This document shows, piece by piece, positions 24,932 through 31,987 of a stretch of 64,000 nt of DNA. Position 1 is the stretch's first letter. Each line of letters opens with the position of its first letter. The position numbers and the translations under genes were made by a program. Under the pieces are notes generated by a model. It was not told the origin of the DNA. It ran no database searches and saw nothing but the letters and a program-made list of their open reading frames with translations. Origin of the DNA: Acidobacteriota bacterium (GTDB taxonomy: Bacteria > Acidobacteriota > Vicinamibacteria > Vicinamibacterales > UBA2999); NCBI GenBank assembly GCA_009694735.1, contig SHUG01000003.1, forward strand, positions 1-64,000, in the 5' to 3' direction.

Positions 24932-26099
24932 CGTCGTAATTGCCGGGGGCGGACCGGCGGGCGCCCTGGCCGCCATCATCCTGGCGCGGGCCGGCGCCCG
25001 GGTCCGCCTGTTCGAGCGCGCCCGCTTTCCCCGGCACAAGCTGTGCGGCGACACCCTGAATCCGGGCGCACTGGCGGTGCTCGCGCGTCATGTCGACACG
25101 ACCGCACTCGTGACGGGCAGCGACGAGATCCACGGCATGCTGCTCACCGGTCCCGGTGGCGTCGCCGTGCGTGCGCTCTACGGGGCGGGCCTGGCGGGAC
25201 GAGCCGTCACGCGCAGTGTCTTCGATGAATGGCTGCTTCGGCAGGCGGTCGCTGCTGGCGCGCGAGTGGAGGAGGGCGCCGCGGTCAAAGGCGCGCTCGT
25301 CTCGGCCGGCCGCGTCACCGGCGTGACGGTGGCCGGACGCGCGGGTCAGGACCTTGCCCACGAGGGCCGCCTGGTGATCGCCGCCGACGGACGCCGATCG
25401 ACACTCGCGTTTTCGCGAGGCCTCGCGCATCAGCCGGCCCGCCCCAGGCGCTGGGCCATCGGCGGATATTTCACCGGTGTGGCCGGCTGCGGAACCGTCG
25501 GCGAGATGCACGTGCGCAAGGGGCACTACATCGGCGTGGCGCCGGTACCAGGCGGCCTCACCAACGTTTGCGTGGTGATTCCCCACGCCGTCGGCGATCG
25601 GGCGTTCGGCGCGCCGGCCGAGTTGATCCGCTCACGCCTGAACGCCGATCCGGCGCTGCGCGATCGGTTTGTGGATGCGCGTCCTGAGGGCGATCCGGTC
25701 GTGCTCGGCCCGATGGCCGTGGATGCCGATGCCGCCGGTGAGCCGGGACTGTTGCTGGCCGGTGATGCCGCGGGTTTCATCGATCCGATGACCGGCGACG
25801 GCCTGCGCCTCGCGTTGGCAGGCGCGGAGCTGGCCGCCGCCGTCATTCTGGAAGTGTTCGCCGGGCGCGGTTCACCAGAAGCTGCTCACCTGGAGCTGGC
25901 GCGCCGCCGCCGCGCGGCCTTTGCCTCGAAATGGCGCTTCAACCGCACGTTGCGCTCGCTGGTCACGTACCCGCAGGGCGTCTCGGCCGCTGCGGTCTGC
26001 GCCCGCGCCGTGCCGTCGGTGTTGGTAACGATCATCCGCTACGCCGGAGACTTGCCCACCGAAGCGCGGCGCGCGAAGGCGGGCTGCCCGTCATCATGA
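24924..26099 (+). CDS. FAD-dependent oxidoreductase, geranylgeranyl-reductase-like
   Basis: 391-aa flavoprotein. The N-terminal dinucleotide motif VVIAGGGPAGALAA (residues 4-17) is followed by RARFPRHKLCGDTLNP and the C-terminal FAD motif LLLAGDAAGFIDPMTGDGL. These place it with geranylgeranyl reductase / tryptophan-halogenase-like monooxygenases. It overlaps the ketosynthase gene by 8 bp and would oxidise or reduce its product. Confidence 0.85.
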   Translation: MDDVVIAGGGPAGALAAIILARAGARVRLFERARFPRHKLCGDTLNPGALAVLARHVDTTALVTGSDEIHGMLLTGPGGVAVRALYGAGLAGRAVTRSVFDEWLLRQAVAAGARVEEGAAVKGALVSAGRVTGVTVAGRAGQDLAHEGRLVIAADGRRSTLAFSRGLAHQPARPRRWAIGGYFTGVAGCGTVGEMHVRKGHYIGVAPVPGGLTNVCVVIPHAVGDRAFGAPAELIRSRLNADPALRDRFVDARPEGDPVVLGPMAVDADAAGEPGLLLAGDAAGFIDPMTGDGLRLALAGAELAAAVILEVFAGRGSPEAAHLELARRRRAAFASKWRFNRTLRSLVTYPQGVSAAAVCARAVPSVLVTIIRYAGDLPTEARRAKAGCPSS

Positions 26100-26617
26100 C
26101 CACCCAGGGCCCGGCCGTTGCCGCTCTCACGATCGCCGCCGCGCTGCTGATGATGGGCGGTGAGCTGGTACTCTCGCTCTTCAACGAGCGCCAGTTGCGC
26201 GCCAGGGGCGCGGTTGAACCGCCGGACGACGTAATTACCACCATGCGGTGGGCGTATCCCGTGGCGTTTGTCGCGATGGGAGTGGAAGGCGCGGTGGTAG
26301 GACCCTCACCGGGCTCCGTGCTGCTGGGCGGGCTGGTGATGTTCGGTCTCGCGAAGGCGCTCAAGGTGTGGGCGATCACCTCGTTGGGGCCGCGCTGGAG
26401 TTACCGCGTGCTGATTCTTCCCGGTGCGCCGCTGGTGACGTCGGGGCCCTATCGGTATCTGTCGCATCCCAACTATCTCGCCGTCCTGGGTGAGCTCGTG
26501 AGCGTGGCGGCAATTGTCGCCGCGCCGATTACCGGCGTGCTCGCGACCGTGGGCTTCGGCTTGCTGATGCGCGCGCGCATCCGCGTCGAAGATCGCGCGC
26601 TGGGCCGCCTTCGCTAG
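26096..26617 (+). CDS. isoprenylcysteine carboxyl methyltransferase-like protein
   Basis: 173-aa membrane protein with four to five helices. The SAM-binding C-terminal signature GPYRYLSHPNYLAVLGE is typical of ICMT-family methyltransferases. ATG 26096 overlaps the preceding stop (ATGA), which sets the start; longer in-frame sequence is only a shadow. In similar clusters such enzymes O-methylate polyketide acids. That role here is inferred. Confidence 0.8.
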   Translation: MTTQGPAVAALTIAAALLMMGGELVLSLFNERQLRARGAVEPPDDVITTMRWAYPVAFVAMGVEGAVVGPSPGSVLLGGLVMFGLAKALKVWAITSLGPRWSYRVLILPGAPLVTSGPYRYLSHPNYLAVLGELVSVAAIVAAPITGVLATVGFGLLMRARIRVEDRALGRLR

Positions 26618-26630
26618 GGCGGACCTGTCG

Positions 26631-26652
26631 CGCCGAAGCCTTGGCGAAGGCG
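26631..26652 (+). repeat. GAA/GAA hairpin repeat, copy 1
   Basis: CGCC-GAA-GCC-TT-GGC-GAA-GGCG folds into a hairpin with a symmetric GAA/GAA internal loop, able to form tandem sheared G-A pairs. A -10 box (TACAAT, 26655-26660) follows after two bases. Other copies are at 35232-35286 and 48096-48122. Confidence 0.65.
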
Positions 26653-26654
26653 GA

Positions 26655-26660
26655 TACAAT
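26655..26660 (+). promoter_or_regulatory. -10 box of the glycosyltransferase gene
   Basis: TACAAT ends 7 bases before GTG 26668 and directly follows the GAA/GAA hairpin. It lies inside the longer open frame from TTG 26641, which makes the GTG the more likely start. Confidence 0.4.
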
Positions 26661-26667
26661 AGCCACC

Positions 26668-28080
26668 GTGAAACTGCCCAAATGGGCGACGGCGCTCGAC
26701 CTCGTGGCCGTCGCGATGGCCATCGTCGCGCTGTCGGTGGTGGTAGCCGGCGGTTTCCGCGAGACGGTCTTCGGCGTCCGCCTGTCGGTCACCGACTGGT
26801 GGCGGCCGGCGCTGTGGAGCGTCGCGGCGATAATTATTCGCCACGCCATCGTGCGGCGGCATCCGCTGCCGCAGCGGGTGGTGCAAGCGGTGGTGCGCTG
26901 GTGGCGCGATCCGGTCACCAAGGCGGTGCTTCCCATTCACCTGGCCACGCGCGGCGGTGTGCTCGCCGTTGGCTTTCTCGCGATCATCCTGATTGGCTTC
27001 CCGCCGGAGGCCTCGTCTCGCTGGCGCATCTACTCCCACGATTTTCTCGACTTGCCGGCGCGATGGGACACCGGCTGGTATCTCGGCATTGCCACTGGTG
27101 GGTATCAGTTCAACCCAAGGGCAGACGCGGGCTTCCAGCAGAACATCGCTTTCTTTCCCGCGTTCCCGATGGCGATGAAGTACCTGTCGATCGTGTTCGG
27201 GCGCCAGCCGCTCTGGACCGGCGTGGCGGTGTCACTGGTCGCCTTCTTCCTCGCGCTGGGATACTTCCTGCGACTGGCCCGGGACGAGCTGCATGACGAA
27301 GCTGCCGCCGTCACCGCCGTCATGCTGCTGGCCGCCTATCCGTTCGCGGTGTTTTTCAGCGCGGCATATACCGAAGGCCTCTTCCTGCTCACCCTGGTCG
27401 GCGCGGTCTATCACTTCCGCCACGATCAGCTCTGGCGCGCCGCGGCGTGGGGACTCGTCTGCGGGCTCACGCGTCCCAACGGCTGCTTCTTGTCGATCGT
27501 GCTGGGCTTGATGGCAGTGACACCCATGTGGGATGCCGTCCGCTGGCGTCCGCTCGTGCCGCCGCCCACTGGCTGGCTGCACCTCGGCCAGCGGCTGCTT
27601 GCCGCGTCGGCGCCCGGCGTCGGCATGCTCGCGTTCTCCGCTTACATCTACCAGCTCACCGGCAATCCCTTCCAATGGACGATGCAGAACGTCGCGTGGG
27701 GACGCGTCTACCGAGACCTGGATTCGCTGGTCTCCGATCGCGTGGGCTACATCGCGGCCAATGGCCTCTACAACTACGCCTCGACGCAGACCATCGACTT
27801 CTTCTACCTGCTCGCCGTGCTGTTTGTGCTCGGCTCCGCCTGGCCGGTGTATCGGCGGTTCGGCCTGCCGTACGCGGTGCTGCTGCTGGTGAGCATGTTG
27901 CCGCCCATGGCGGCCGGCGGGCTGCTCTCGATGGGCCGCGTCACCTCGGTGTTGTTCCCGGCGTTTCTCTGGATGGGCGGCGCCATTCCCGCGCGCCATC
28001 GCACGGCCTGGATCGCCGTCTTCGCGTGCCTGCAGGGGTTTGTCGCGGTGATGTTCTTTACCTGGCGTCCGTTGTTCTAA
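26668..28080 (+). CDS. GT-C mannosyltransferase of the PIG-V type
   Basis: About 470-aa polytopic membrane glycosyltransferase. The lumenal catalytic loop RWDTGWYLGIATGGY followed by NIAFFPAFPMAMKYLS is diagnostic of the PIG-V/GT76-like family, with the Asp of RWD as catalytic base. LLAAYPFAVFFSAAYTEGLF and LTRPNG are further family blocks. It probably transfers mannose from a polyprenyl-phosphate donor to a lipid or protein outside the membrane. The acceptor is unknown. Confidence 0.82.
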   Translation: MKLPKWATALDLVAVAMAIVALSVVVAGGFRETVFGVRLSVTDWWRPALWSVAAIIIRHAIVRRHPLPQRVVQAVVRWWRDPVTKAVLPIHLATRGGVLAVGFLAIILIGFPPEASSRWRIYSHDFLDLPARWDTGWYLGIATGGYQFNPRADAGFQQNIAFFPAFPMAMKYLSIVFGRQPLWTGVAVSLVAFFLALGYFLRLARDELHDEAAAVTAVMLLAAYPFAVFFSAAYTEGLFLLTLVGAVYHFRHDQLWRAAAWGLVCGLTRPNGCFLSIVLGLMAVTPMWDAVRWRPLVPPPTGWLHLGQRLLAASAPGVGMLAFSAYIYQLTGNPFQWTMQNVAWGRVYRDLDSLVSDRVGYIAANGLYNYASTQTIDFFYLLAVLFVLGSAWPVYRRFGLPYAVLLLVSMLPPMAAGGLLSMGRVTSVLFPAFLWMGGAIPARHRTAWIAVFACLQGFVAVMFFTWRPLF

Positions 28081-28090
28081 AGCAGAGTCC

Positions 28091-28127
28091 GATTCAATCG
28101 GTGTCCCACCGGTGTCAATCGGTGGCC
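28091..28127 (+). repeat. dispersed AATCGGTG repeat
   Basis: CAATCGGTGTCCCACCGG followed by TGTCAATCGGTGGCC lies between two convergent genes. It carries the same core (GTGTCAATCGGTGGCC) that appears at 62925-62950 and, inverted, at 22884-22935. Confidence 0.5.
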
Positions 28128-28546
28128 TAGACAGACGCGATCCACTGGCGCACGATCCCCTGGATCGCCGCCTCGTGCGCTTTCACGTCTTGAACGCCGG
28201 CAAAGTTCATGAGCGCGCGGTCCTTGGCCAGCCACTTGAGCAGTCCCTGCGGATTTTCGATCTGGAACGACGGGGTCTTGCGAACCTTCGCGCCGAGGTG
28301 AAGAATCACCCCGATGCCGTCCTTGGCGCGAAGATGCGTGGTGGCGAAATACTCGGTGGTGCGAAAGCTCGGCGGGTTCCACTTCACGCCTTCGGCGATG
28401 GCGGGATCGGCGCCGGCGATGATCGTGCGGAGCGCCTCGATGGCGGCCTTGTGCGGGTGCTCAAGGGTCGCCATGAACGCATCCACCGCTTCGGCGGTAT
28501 CGGCGTCTGTCTTCGTGCGTTCCGGACGTGGTTTCGGTGTGGCCAT
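28127..28546 (-). CDS. DUF1801 (YdhG-like) protein
   Basis: 139-aa cytoplasmic protein of the DUF1801 family. Recognisable blocks are FMATLEHPHKAAIEALRTII, EGVKWNPPSFRT and the C-terminal helix QGIVRQWIASV. The family is small and has no firm function; some members are frataxin-fold-like. It lies just left of the cassette array and reads toward the glycosyltransferase gene. Confidence 0.85.
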   Translation of the reverse strand: MATPKPRPERTKTDADTAEAVDAFMATLEHPHKAAIEALRTIIAGADPAIAEGVKWNPPSFRTTEYFATTHLRAKDGIGVILHLGAKVRKTPSFQIENPQGLLKWLAKDRALMNFAGVQDVKAHEAAIQGIVRQWIASV

Positions 28547-28642
28547 CCAGCAGGGATGTTATCAGGGAGCAGGGGCACGCTTGCGCACTCGACATGCGGC
28601 AGGCCCCGACGATGGTTCCGGCGTCCAATTCACATGCGCGGT

Positions 28643-28811
28643 GGCTATACTCGACCCAAGACCATGTCTCGCCGCGCCCTTCAGCTGGTGATGATGGGCG
28701 ACCAGCGTAATCCCACTGCCCGCGACGACGTCCGCGCGGCCCGTGCCGCGCGCGCACGGGGACGGTTCGACGATGCAAACGCGTTCTTCCGGGATGCGGA
28801 CGGTCTGGCGC
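28643..28811 (+). pseudogene. internally deleted duplicate of the TPR/peptidase gene 5' region
   Basis: This segment repeats the promoter (TATACT 28646-28651), ATG (28664) and first codons of the gene at 35306, then jumps in frame to codon 115. The missing 330 bp in the parent lie between two CGCCGCG heptamers (35312 and 35642), so the deletion probably arose by short-repeat recombination. The last ~60 bases are identical to 35724-35783; the first part has about nine differences. Homology stops at 28811, directly against a half attC site. The residual frame continues to 28903 but encodes nothing recognisable. Confidence 0.85.
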
Positions 28812-28835
28812 GTTGGCTCCATGTGAATGTTAACC
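28812..28835 (-). other. half attC site (R''-L'' side)
   Basis: On the minus strand GGTTAAC followed by ATTCACATGGAGCCA matches the R''-L'' arm of the attC at 29408-29485. The other arm is missing and replaced by the TPR-gene fragment. It marks the distal end of the cassette array. Confidence 0.65.
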
Positions 28836-29085
28836 GGAACGGTTCTTCGTCGCCGGCACTAAACGAGGCATTCAGGGTCAGCATGAGGATCGATTGCGCC
28901 TGATCCTCGGTGCGCTCAATGCAGCAACGAGCCCCCAGGACTTGAACTTGCCCGGTCTGGGCCTCCATGAACTTCAAGGGAGTCGCACAGGCACCTGGGC
29001 GGTCAAAGTCAGCGGCAATTGGCGCGTAACTTTCGAGTTCGCCGGTAACGATGCTGAGCGCGTGGATTACGAAGACTATTACTGA
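28834..29085 (+). pseudogene. higB: HigB/RelE-type toxin, 5'-truncated
   Basis: The frame reads ERFFVAGTKRGIQ from the attC boundary and continues through LRLILGALNAA, LPGLGLH and the typical C-terminal GNWRVTFEF..VDYEDYY. Full HigB toxins begin about ten residues earlier; here an in-frame TAA (28831-28833), inside the attC R'' box, lies immediately upstream and no start codon is available before TTG 28894. Starting there would lose another 20 residues. The toxin is therefore probably inactive. It faces opposite to the cassette orientation and is followed after 9 bases by an intact antitoxin. Confidence 0.8.
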
Positions 29086-29094
29086 GGACGACCG

Positions 29095-29382
29095 ATGAAG
29101 ATGTACAACCCACCGCACCCGGGCGAAGTGCTCCGCGAACTGTGCCTGAAGCCGCTGGGCCTGACCGTCACCCAAGCCGCTCGGGGGCTGGACGTCAGCC
29201 GCAAGACCTTGTCCGCCATCTTGAACAGCCGCGCGGGGATCAGCCCTGAGATGGCTGTTCGTTTGTCGCTGGCCTTCGGCACGAGCGCCGAGAGCTGGAT
29301 GAACCAGCAGACCCAATACGACCTTTGGCACGTCGAGCGGCGCCGCAAGAAGCTGCATGTCGCCAGGTTGTCTGCCGCTTGA
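29095..29382 (+). CDS. higA: HigA-family antitoxin (XRE HTH)
   Basis: 95-aa antitoxin with the HigA signature [40 protein letters not shown], a helix-turn-helix at residues 22-45, and the typical [13 protein letters not shown] segment. GAGGA precedes the ATG. It is complete, while its partner higB has lost its N terminus. The pair forms one cassette, reversed relative to the attC orientation, as is common for toxin-antitoxin cassettes with their own promoter. Confidence 0.92.
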   Translation: MKMYNPPHPGEVLRELCLKPLGLTVTQAARGLDVSRKTLSAILNSRAGISPEMAVRLSLAFGTSAESWMNQQTQYDLWHVERRRKKLHVARLSAA

Positions 29383-29407
29383 TTAGTTGATGGCTCGTTT
29401 CAATTCC

Positions 29408-29485
29408 GGCTAACGATTCAAATGAGCCGCGCCCGCAGACGCCCGTGAACGGGTCAAGGGCGTCGGCTCCATTTGAAGGTTAGCG
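29408..29485 (-). other. attC recombination site 1
   Basis: Arms GGCTAACGATTCAAATGAGC (29408-29427) and GGCTCCATTTGAAGGTTAGC (29465-29484) are complementary except for single unpaired bases in the right arm (G in TGGAGCC, A in CCGACG), the hallmark of attC. R' is GTTAGCC and R'' CGCTAAC on the minus strand. The stop of the minus-strand antitoxin lies 10 bases before R''. Confidence 0.85.
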
Positions 29486-29495
29486 GGCCGCTTGC

Positions 29496-29714
29496 TTACG
29501 CCGTCACTGGCATGAGTCGGTAGACCCGGCTGGCCAATCGCGATGCACGCCGGGGGTCACCGGACCGCAGCGCCTCTCGGACCTCGTCGAGCCGGTACGC
29601 GTCGCCGATTGACAGGTACGGCGCCCAGCCGCCCTCGGCCTCGAGGAGATCGACGTCGACTTCCGCAACGAAGTCGCCCTCGCGGACCAGTCGCTTGGTG
29701 GTCTTGGTGCTCAT
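29496..29714 (-). CDS. antitoxin partner of a DUF4258 protein
   Basis: 72-aa protein, with start ATG 29714 overlapping the stop of the DUF4258 frame (ATGA). The sequence KRLVREGDFVAEVDVDLLEAEGG followed by a helical VREALRSGDPRRASRLA region matches a small family that accompanies DUF4258 proteins and is thought to be the antitoxin of the pair. It ends 10 bases before attC 1, as a cassette gene should. Confidence 0.75.
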   Translation of the reverse strand: MSTKTTKRLVREGDFVAEVDVDLLEAEGGWAPYLSIGDAYRLDEVREALRSGDPRRASRLASRVYRLMPVTA

Positions 29715-30033
29715 GTTCGTCTCTTCAGCCACGTCTCATCCCATCTTGCCGGATCTGGCCTGTACGCGGTGATCAAAACTGCCGGAGACGTTTGTCCCTC
29801 CGGAATGCCCCAGACGACGTGTACGGGCTTGCCTGTCTTGTCCTGCTCAAGCACGAGCACACAGGGGCCTTTCGGAAACTCGGGGTAGTCCTCAATGACT
29901 ACTGCCGCCCCAGCCCATCGACCACTTCGTGGACGAGAACCTGATCGGCTGCGAGTTCCTCGTATCCATAAACAGAAACACGCACCTCTGCGCGGGCCAC
30001 CAGTGCTCGCACCTGCTCCAAAGTCTGACTCAC
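29711..30033 (-). pseudogene. DUF4258-family toxin-like gene with a frameshift
   Basis: From GTG 30033 the frame reads TLEQVRALVARAEVRVSVYGYEELAAD..VHEVVDGLG, then hits a stop at 29899. One base removed from a G-run near 29908-29912 explains this: the -1 frame continues as AVVIEDYPEFPKGPCVLVLEQD and HVVWGIPEGQTSPAVLITAYRPDPARWDETW, the canonical DUF4258 end, stopping at 29711 in overlap with the antitoxin start. A G-run slip could be real or a sequencing error. Confidence 0.8.
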
Positions 30034-30089
30034 CGCCTTGGCCCGTCCGTCATCGTGTAATCGTGTTGTCTCGGGATGGTCCTGTCCGT

Positions 30090-30650
30090 CTAAAACGAAT
30101 AGGGTTTCATCCGCACGGCCAGCGTCGTGATCTGCATGTGGCCCTCTCGACACACTGGACAGCGCGCCAGGTCGACCCCAGTAAGCCGGAGCACCAGCGC
30201 GTGCGACGATTCGGGAGGGGCCTCCTCGGTCGGCGGCTGGCCGAGCAGGTCACGACATGGGCGGACCATGTCGCGCCGCGTGCGATTGGCGAGCAGACCG
30301 AAGTGGCGAATGCGCATGAAGCCGCGGGGCACGACATGCAGCAGAAAGCGCCGGAGGAATTCGTCCGCCTCGAGGGTCATGACCTTCTCGTCCCCGGTTG
30401 CCGCGGCGACGGCACGCAGAACGACGTGCGGTCGCGCTTCAACCTCGCGTGACACAAGCAGCGCAACGCATTCACGGTGATGTTGCACGTACTCCAGGAC
30501 CGCCGGCGCTCGCGAATCAGATACCGCACATACGCTTGCACCTCGTCCTCCGACATCTGATCCGGTGATCGCCGGTAGTACCGGGCCAAGCCCGTGACGG
30601 CCGTCAGATACGTCTCGCGCGTCCGATGCTCGGTGGCGTCGATCGCCGAA
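30090..30650 (-). mobile_element. IS91-type element remnant (tyrosine recombinase 5' part fused to transposase 3' part)
   Basis: Minus-strand frame 30650-30377 encodes the SAM-like N-terminal domain of a tyrosine recombinase (TYLTAVTGLARYYRRSPDQ ... NALRCLCHARLKRDRTSF). Near 30385 the homology switches to another frame encoding the C-terminal part of an IS91-family transposase (MTLEADEFLRRFLLHVVPRG, ARCPVCREGHM), stopping at 30090. Elements with this integrase-then-transposase order exist; here the middle is deleted. It sits at the 5' side of the DUF4258 cassette and is not functional. Confidence 0.75.
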
Positions 30651-30716
30651 GTGTGTGCGAGAGAACTCTGGAAGGGCGCTGCGCCTCAGAGACGAGGCCT
30701 ACCGCGCAGCGGTTTC

Positions 30717-30799
30717 GTTCAACGCCGGCTTGAGCCGCGCGCCACGGTGACATGATCGCCCAGGACGCCTGGCGCGACGGCTCCAAGCCGATGTTATGC
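30717..30799 (-). other. attC recombination site 2
   Basis: Arms GTTCAACGCCGGCTTGAGCC (30717-30736) and GGCTCCAAGCCGATGTTATGC (30779-30799) pair with an extra base in the right arm (CTCCAAG versus CTTGAG) and a CGACGG/CCGCG bulge. R' is a perfect GTTRRRY box (GTTGAAC); R'' is GCATAAC. The stop codon of vapC is inside R''. Confidence 0.85.
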
Positions 30800-31213
30800 G
30801 ACGTGGCCCCGGAACAGCCTCAGGGGCGCGTGCCTCGCAATCGCCTTGAAGTCCTCGTCGACGGCGAAGAGTTCGTGGTTGCCGGTAATCGTACATGCGG
30901 CGATCAAGCAGTCGACCCCAGAAACGCTGAGCCCTTTGCCCAAGCAGACGTTCCTGACTCGCGCAGCCTCGACGTGTTCCGGAACTCCCGCGGGAACGAC
31001 GGCGAACGCCGCGAGCAGCTGCGTCGTGAGGTCGCTGAACTGCCGGGGGGACCGAATGCCGCTCAGCACCTCTTGCAGCACGATGCCGGGCAGGCCGAGG
31101 GGAACGTCCCTCGCCATCAGTTCGTCGAACACGACCTGCAGCCGTCGCTCCTCCGCCCCGGGGCGCCTTCGCCGGAACACGCGCGAGAGGACCGATGTGT
31201 CAAAGAGGATCAC
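30794..31213 (-). CDS. vapC: VapC-family PIN toxin (cassette-borne)
   Basis: 139-aa PIN-domain RNase toxin with all acidic positions present: ILFDTSVLSR, IVLQEVLSG, SGVDCLIAA and AVDEDF. It is the only toxin of the cassette array that looks intact. Its TAA stop (30796-30794) lies inside the R'' box of attC 2, so the recombination site supplies the stop. ATGA overlap with vapB upstream. Confidence 0.9.
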   Translation of the reverse strand: MILFDTSVLSRVFRRRRPGAEERRLQVVFDELMARDVPLGLPGIVLQEVLSGIRSPRQFSDLTTQLLAAFAVVPAGVPEHVEAARVRNVCLGKGLSVSGVDCLIAACTITGNHELFAVDEDFKAIARHAPLRLFRGHVA

Positions 31214-31410
31214 CGGGCTCGTCGCTCCCGCTTGTAGTCGTACTGCGGGTCGTACGCGACCTTGCCCGCGAGCTTGGCCAGTTCCAGTCGCTGGCGCCGT
31301 TGGATGAACTCCCGTAGCGCCTCGTTCACCGTTTCGCGCTTGGTCCGGTACCCGCCCACGCTGCGGGCCTGATCGAGGAGTTGATCATCGATGGCGAGAT
31401 TGGTTGGCAT
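31210..31410 (-). CDS. vapB: VapB-family antitoxin (cassette-borne)
   Basis: 66-aa antitoxin with a ribbon-helix-helix-like N terminus (MPTNLAIDDQLLDQARSVGG) and the TVNEALREFIQRRQR helix. ATG 31410 is preferred over 31416 because a palindrome ends immediately upstream. It is translationally coupled to vapC. Confidence 0.88.
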   Translation of the reverse strand: MPTNLAIDDQLLDQARSVGGYRTKRETVNEALREFIQRRQRLELAKLAGKVAYDPQYDYKRERRAR

Positions 31411-31440
31411 ACACAAAAATGCTACACATTCATCTTGTGT
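31411..31440 (-). promoter_or_regulatory. probable vapBC operator
   Basis: An inverted repeat ACACAA (31411-31416) / TTGTGT (31435-31440) directly abuts the vapB start in an AT-rich stretch. VapB antitoxins autorepress at such dyads. Confidence 0.45.
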
Positions 31441-31455
31441 GCGTCAAGTTCTGTT

Positions 31456-31535
31456 GGCTATGCATTCCAAATGAGCCGCGCCGGGAAGCGGCGCGCGAGC
31501 GACGCGGCGGCGTCGGCTCCATTTGAATGTTATGC
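31456..31535 (-). other. attC recombination site 3, R' box degenerate
   Basis: The arms CATTCCAAATGAGCCGC and GTCGGCTCCATTTGAATG match those of attC 1, again with extra bases in the right arm. R'' on the minus strand is GCATAAC and provides the hicB stop. The R' end reads GCATAGC instead of a GTT box, so this site has probably lost recombination activity at that end. Confidence 0.72.
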
Positions 31536-31796
31536 CGCTACTTCGACCGTGGCGTAGAAATCGACCGCCCGAAGTAGTCGCCTCGGCCTGACTACACGCT
31601 GGCTTGGGCGCGGAATCGGAAGCCCGTCCTCGCGTAAGCCGCCGATGTGCAGCTCGATCGCCCGTTCGATCCGCCGCAGTGCCGTGTCGATCGTCTTTCC
31701 CGTGGCAACGCAGCCAGGCAAGTCTGGAACCGAGGCGCCCCAGTCGCTCCCGGCGTCGCGGTTAATGCGCACAAGATATTGCCGCGTCTTCGTCAT
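31530..31796 (-). CDS. hicB: HicB-family antitoxin
   Basis: 88-aa HicB with the YLVRINRDAGSDWGASVPDLPGCVATG segment (RNase-H-like fold) and an ALRRIERAIELHI helix. Intact; its TAA stop lies within the R'' box of attC 3. ATG overlaps the end of the hicA frame by 4 bp. The hicA partner carries a nonsense codon. Confidence 0.9.
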   Translation of the reverse strand: MTKTRQYLVRINRDAGSDWGASVPDLPGCVATGKTIDTALRRIERAIELHIGGLREDGLPIPRPSQRVVRPRRLLRAVDFYATVEVAA

Positions 31797-31987
31797 TTCA
31801 GTTCCTTCAACCCGGCTTGCCGCTTGACAGAGGCCAATGTGCCTTTCGGCATGTCGTCGCCGAGGCTGCCACTCACAGTCACCCGCCCGGGCTTCGTCAG
31901 GTGCTTGAACTGGCGATGACTACCTTCGGTACTAACCAACGCTCAGCCCTCGCCGTTCAGGCGCCGGATCACCTCACGAACCTTCAC
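31793..31987 (-). pseudogene. hicA: HicA-family toxin with internal stop codon
   Basis: From GTG 31987 the frame reads VKVREVIRRLNGEG, then TGA at codon 15 (31945-31943), then ALVSTEGSHRQFKHLTKPGR, VTVSG..MPKGTL and AGLKELK with a normal stop overlapping hicB. HicA proteins have Trp at the position of the stop, so a single TGG-to-TGA change explains it. The catalytic His region (GSHRQFKH) is otherwise preserved, so inactivation may be recent. Confidence 0.82.

Noticed and set aside
28664-28903. Plus-strand open frame starting MSRRALQLVM
   Set aside because: It is the deleted copy of the TPR gene running into an attC site; the tail has no homology, so I list it as a pseudogene.
31943-31945. 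Selenocysteine or other recoding at the hicA TGA
   Set aside because: No stem-loop typical of bacterial SECIS follows and HicA needs no Sec; the HNH gene nearby has a TAG at a similar Trp site, so plain nonsense mutations are simpler.
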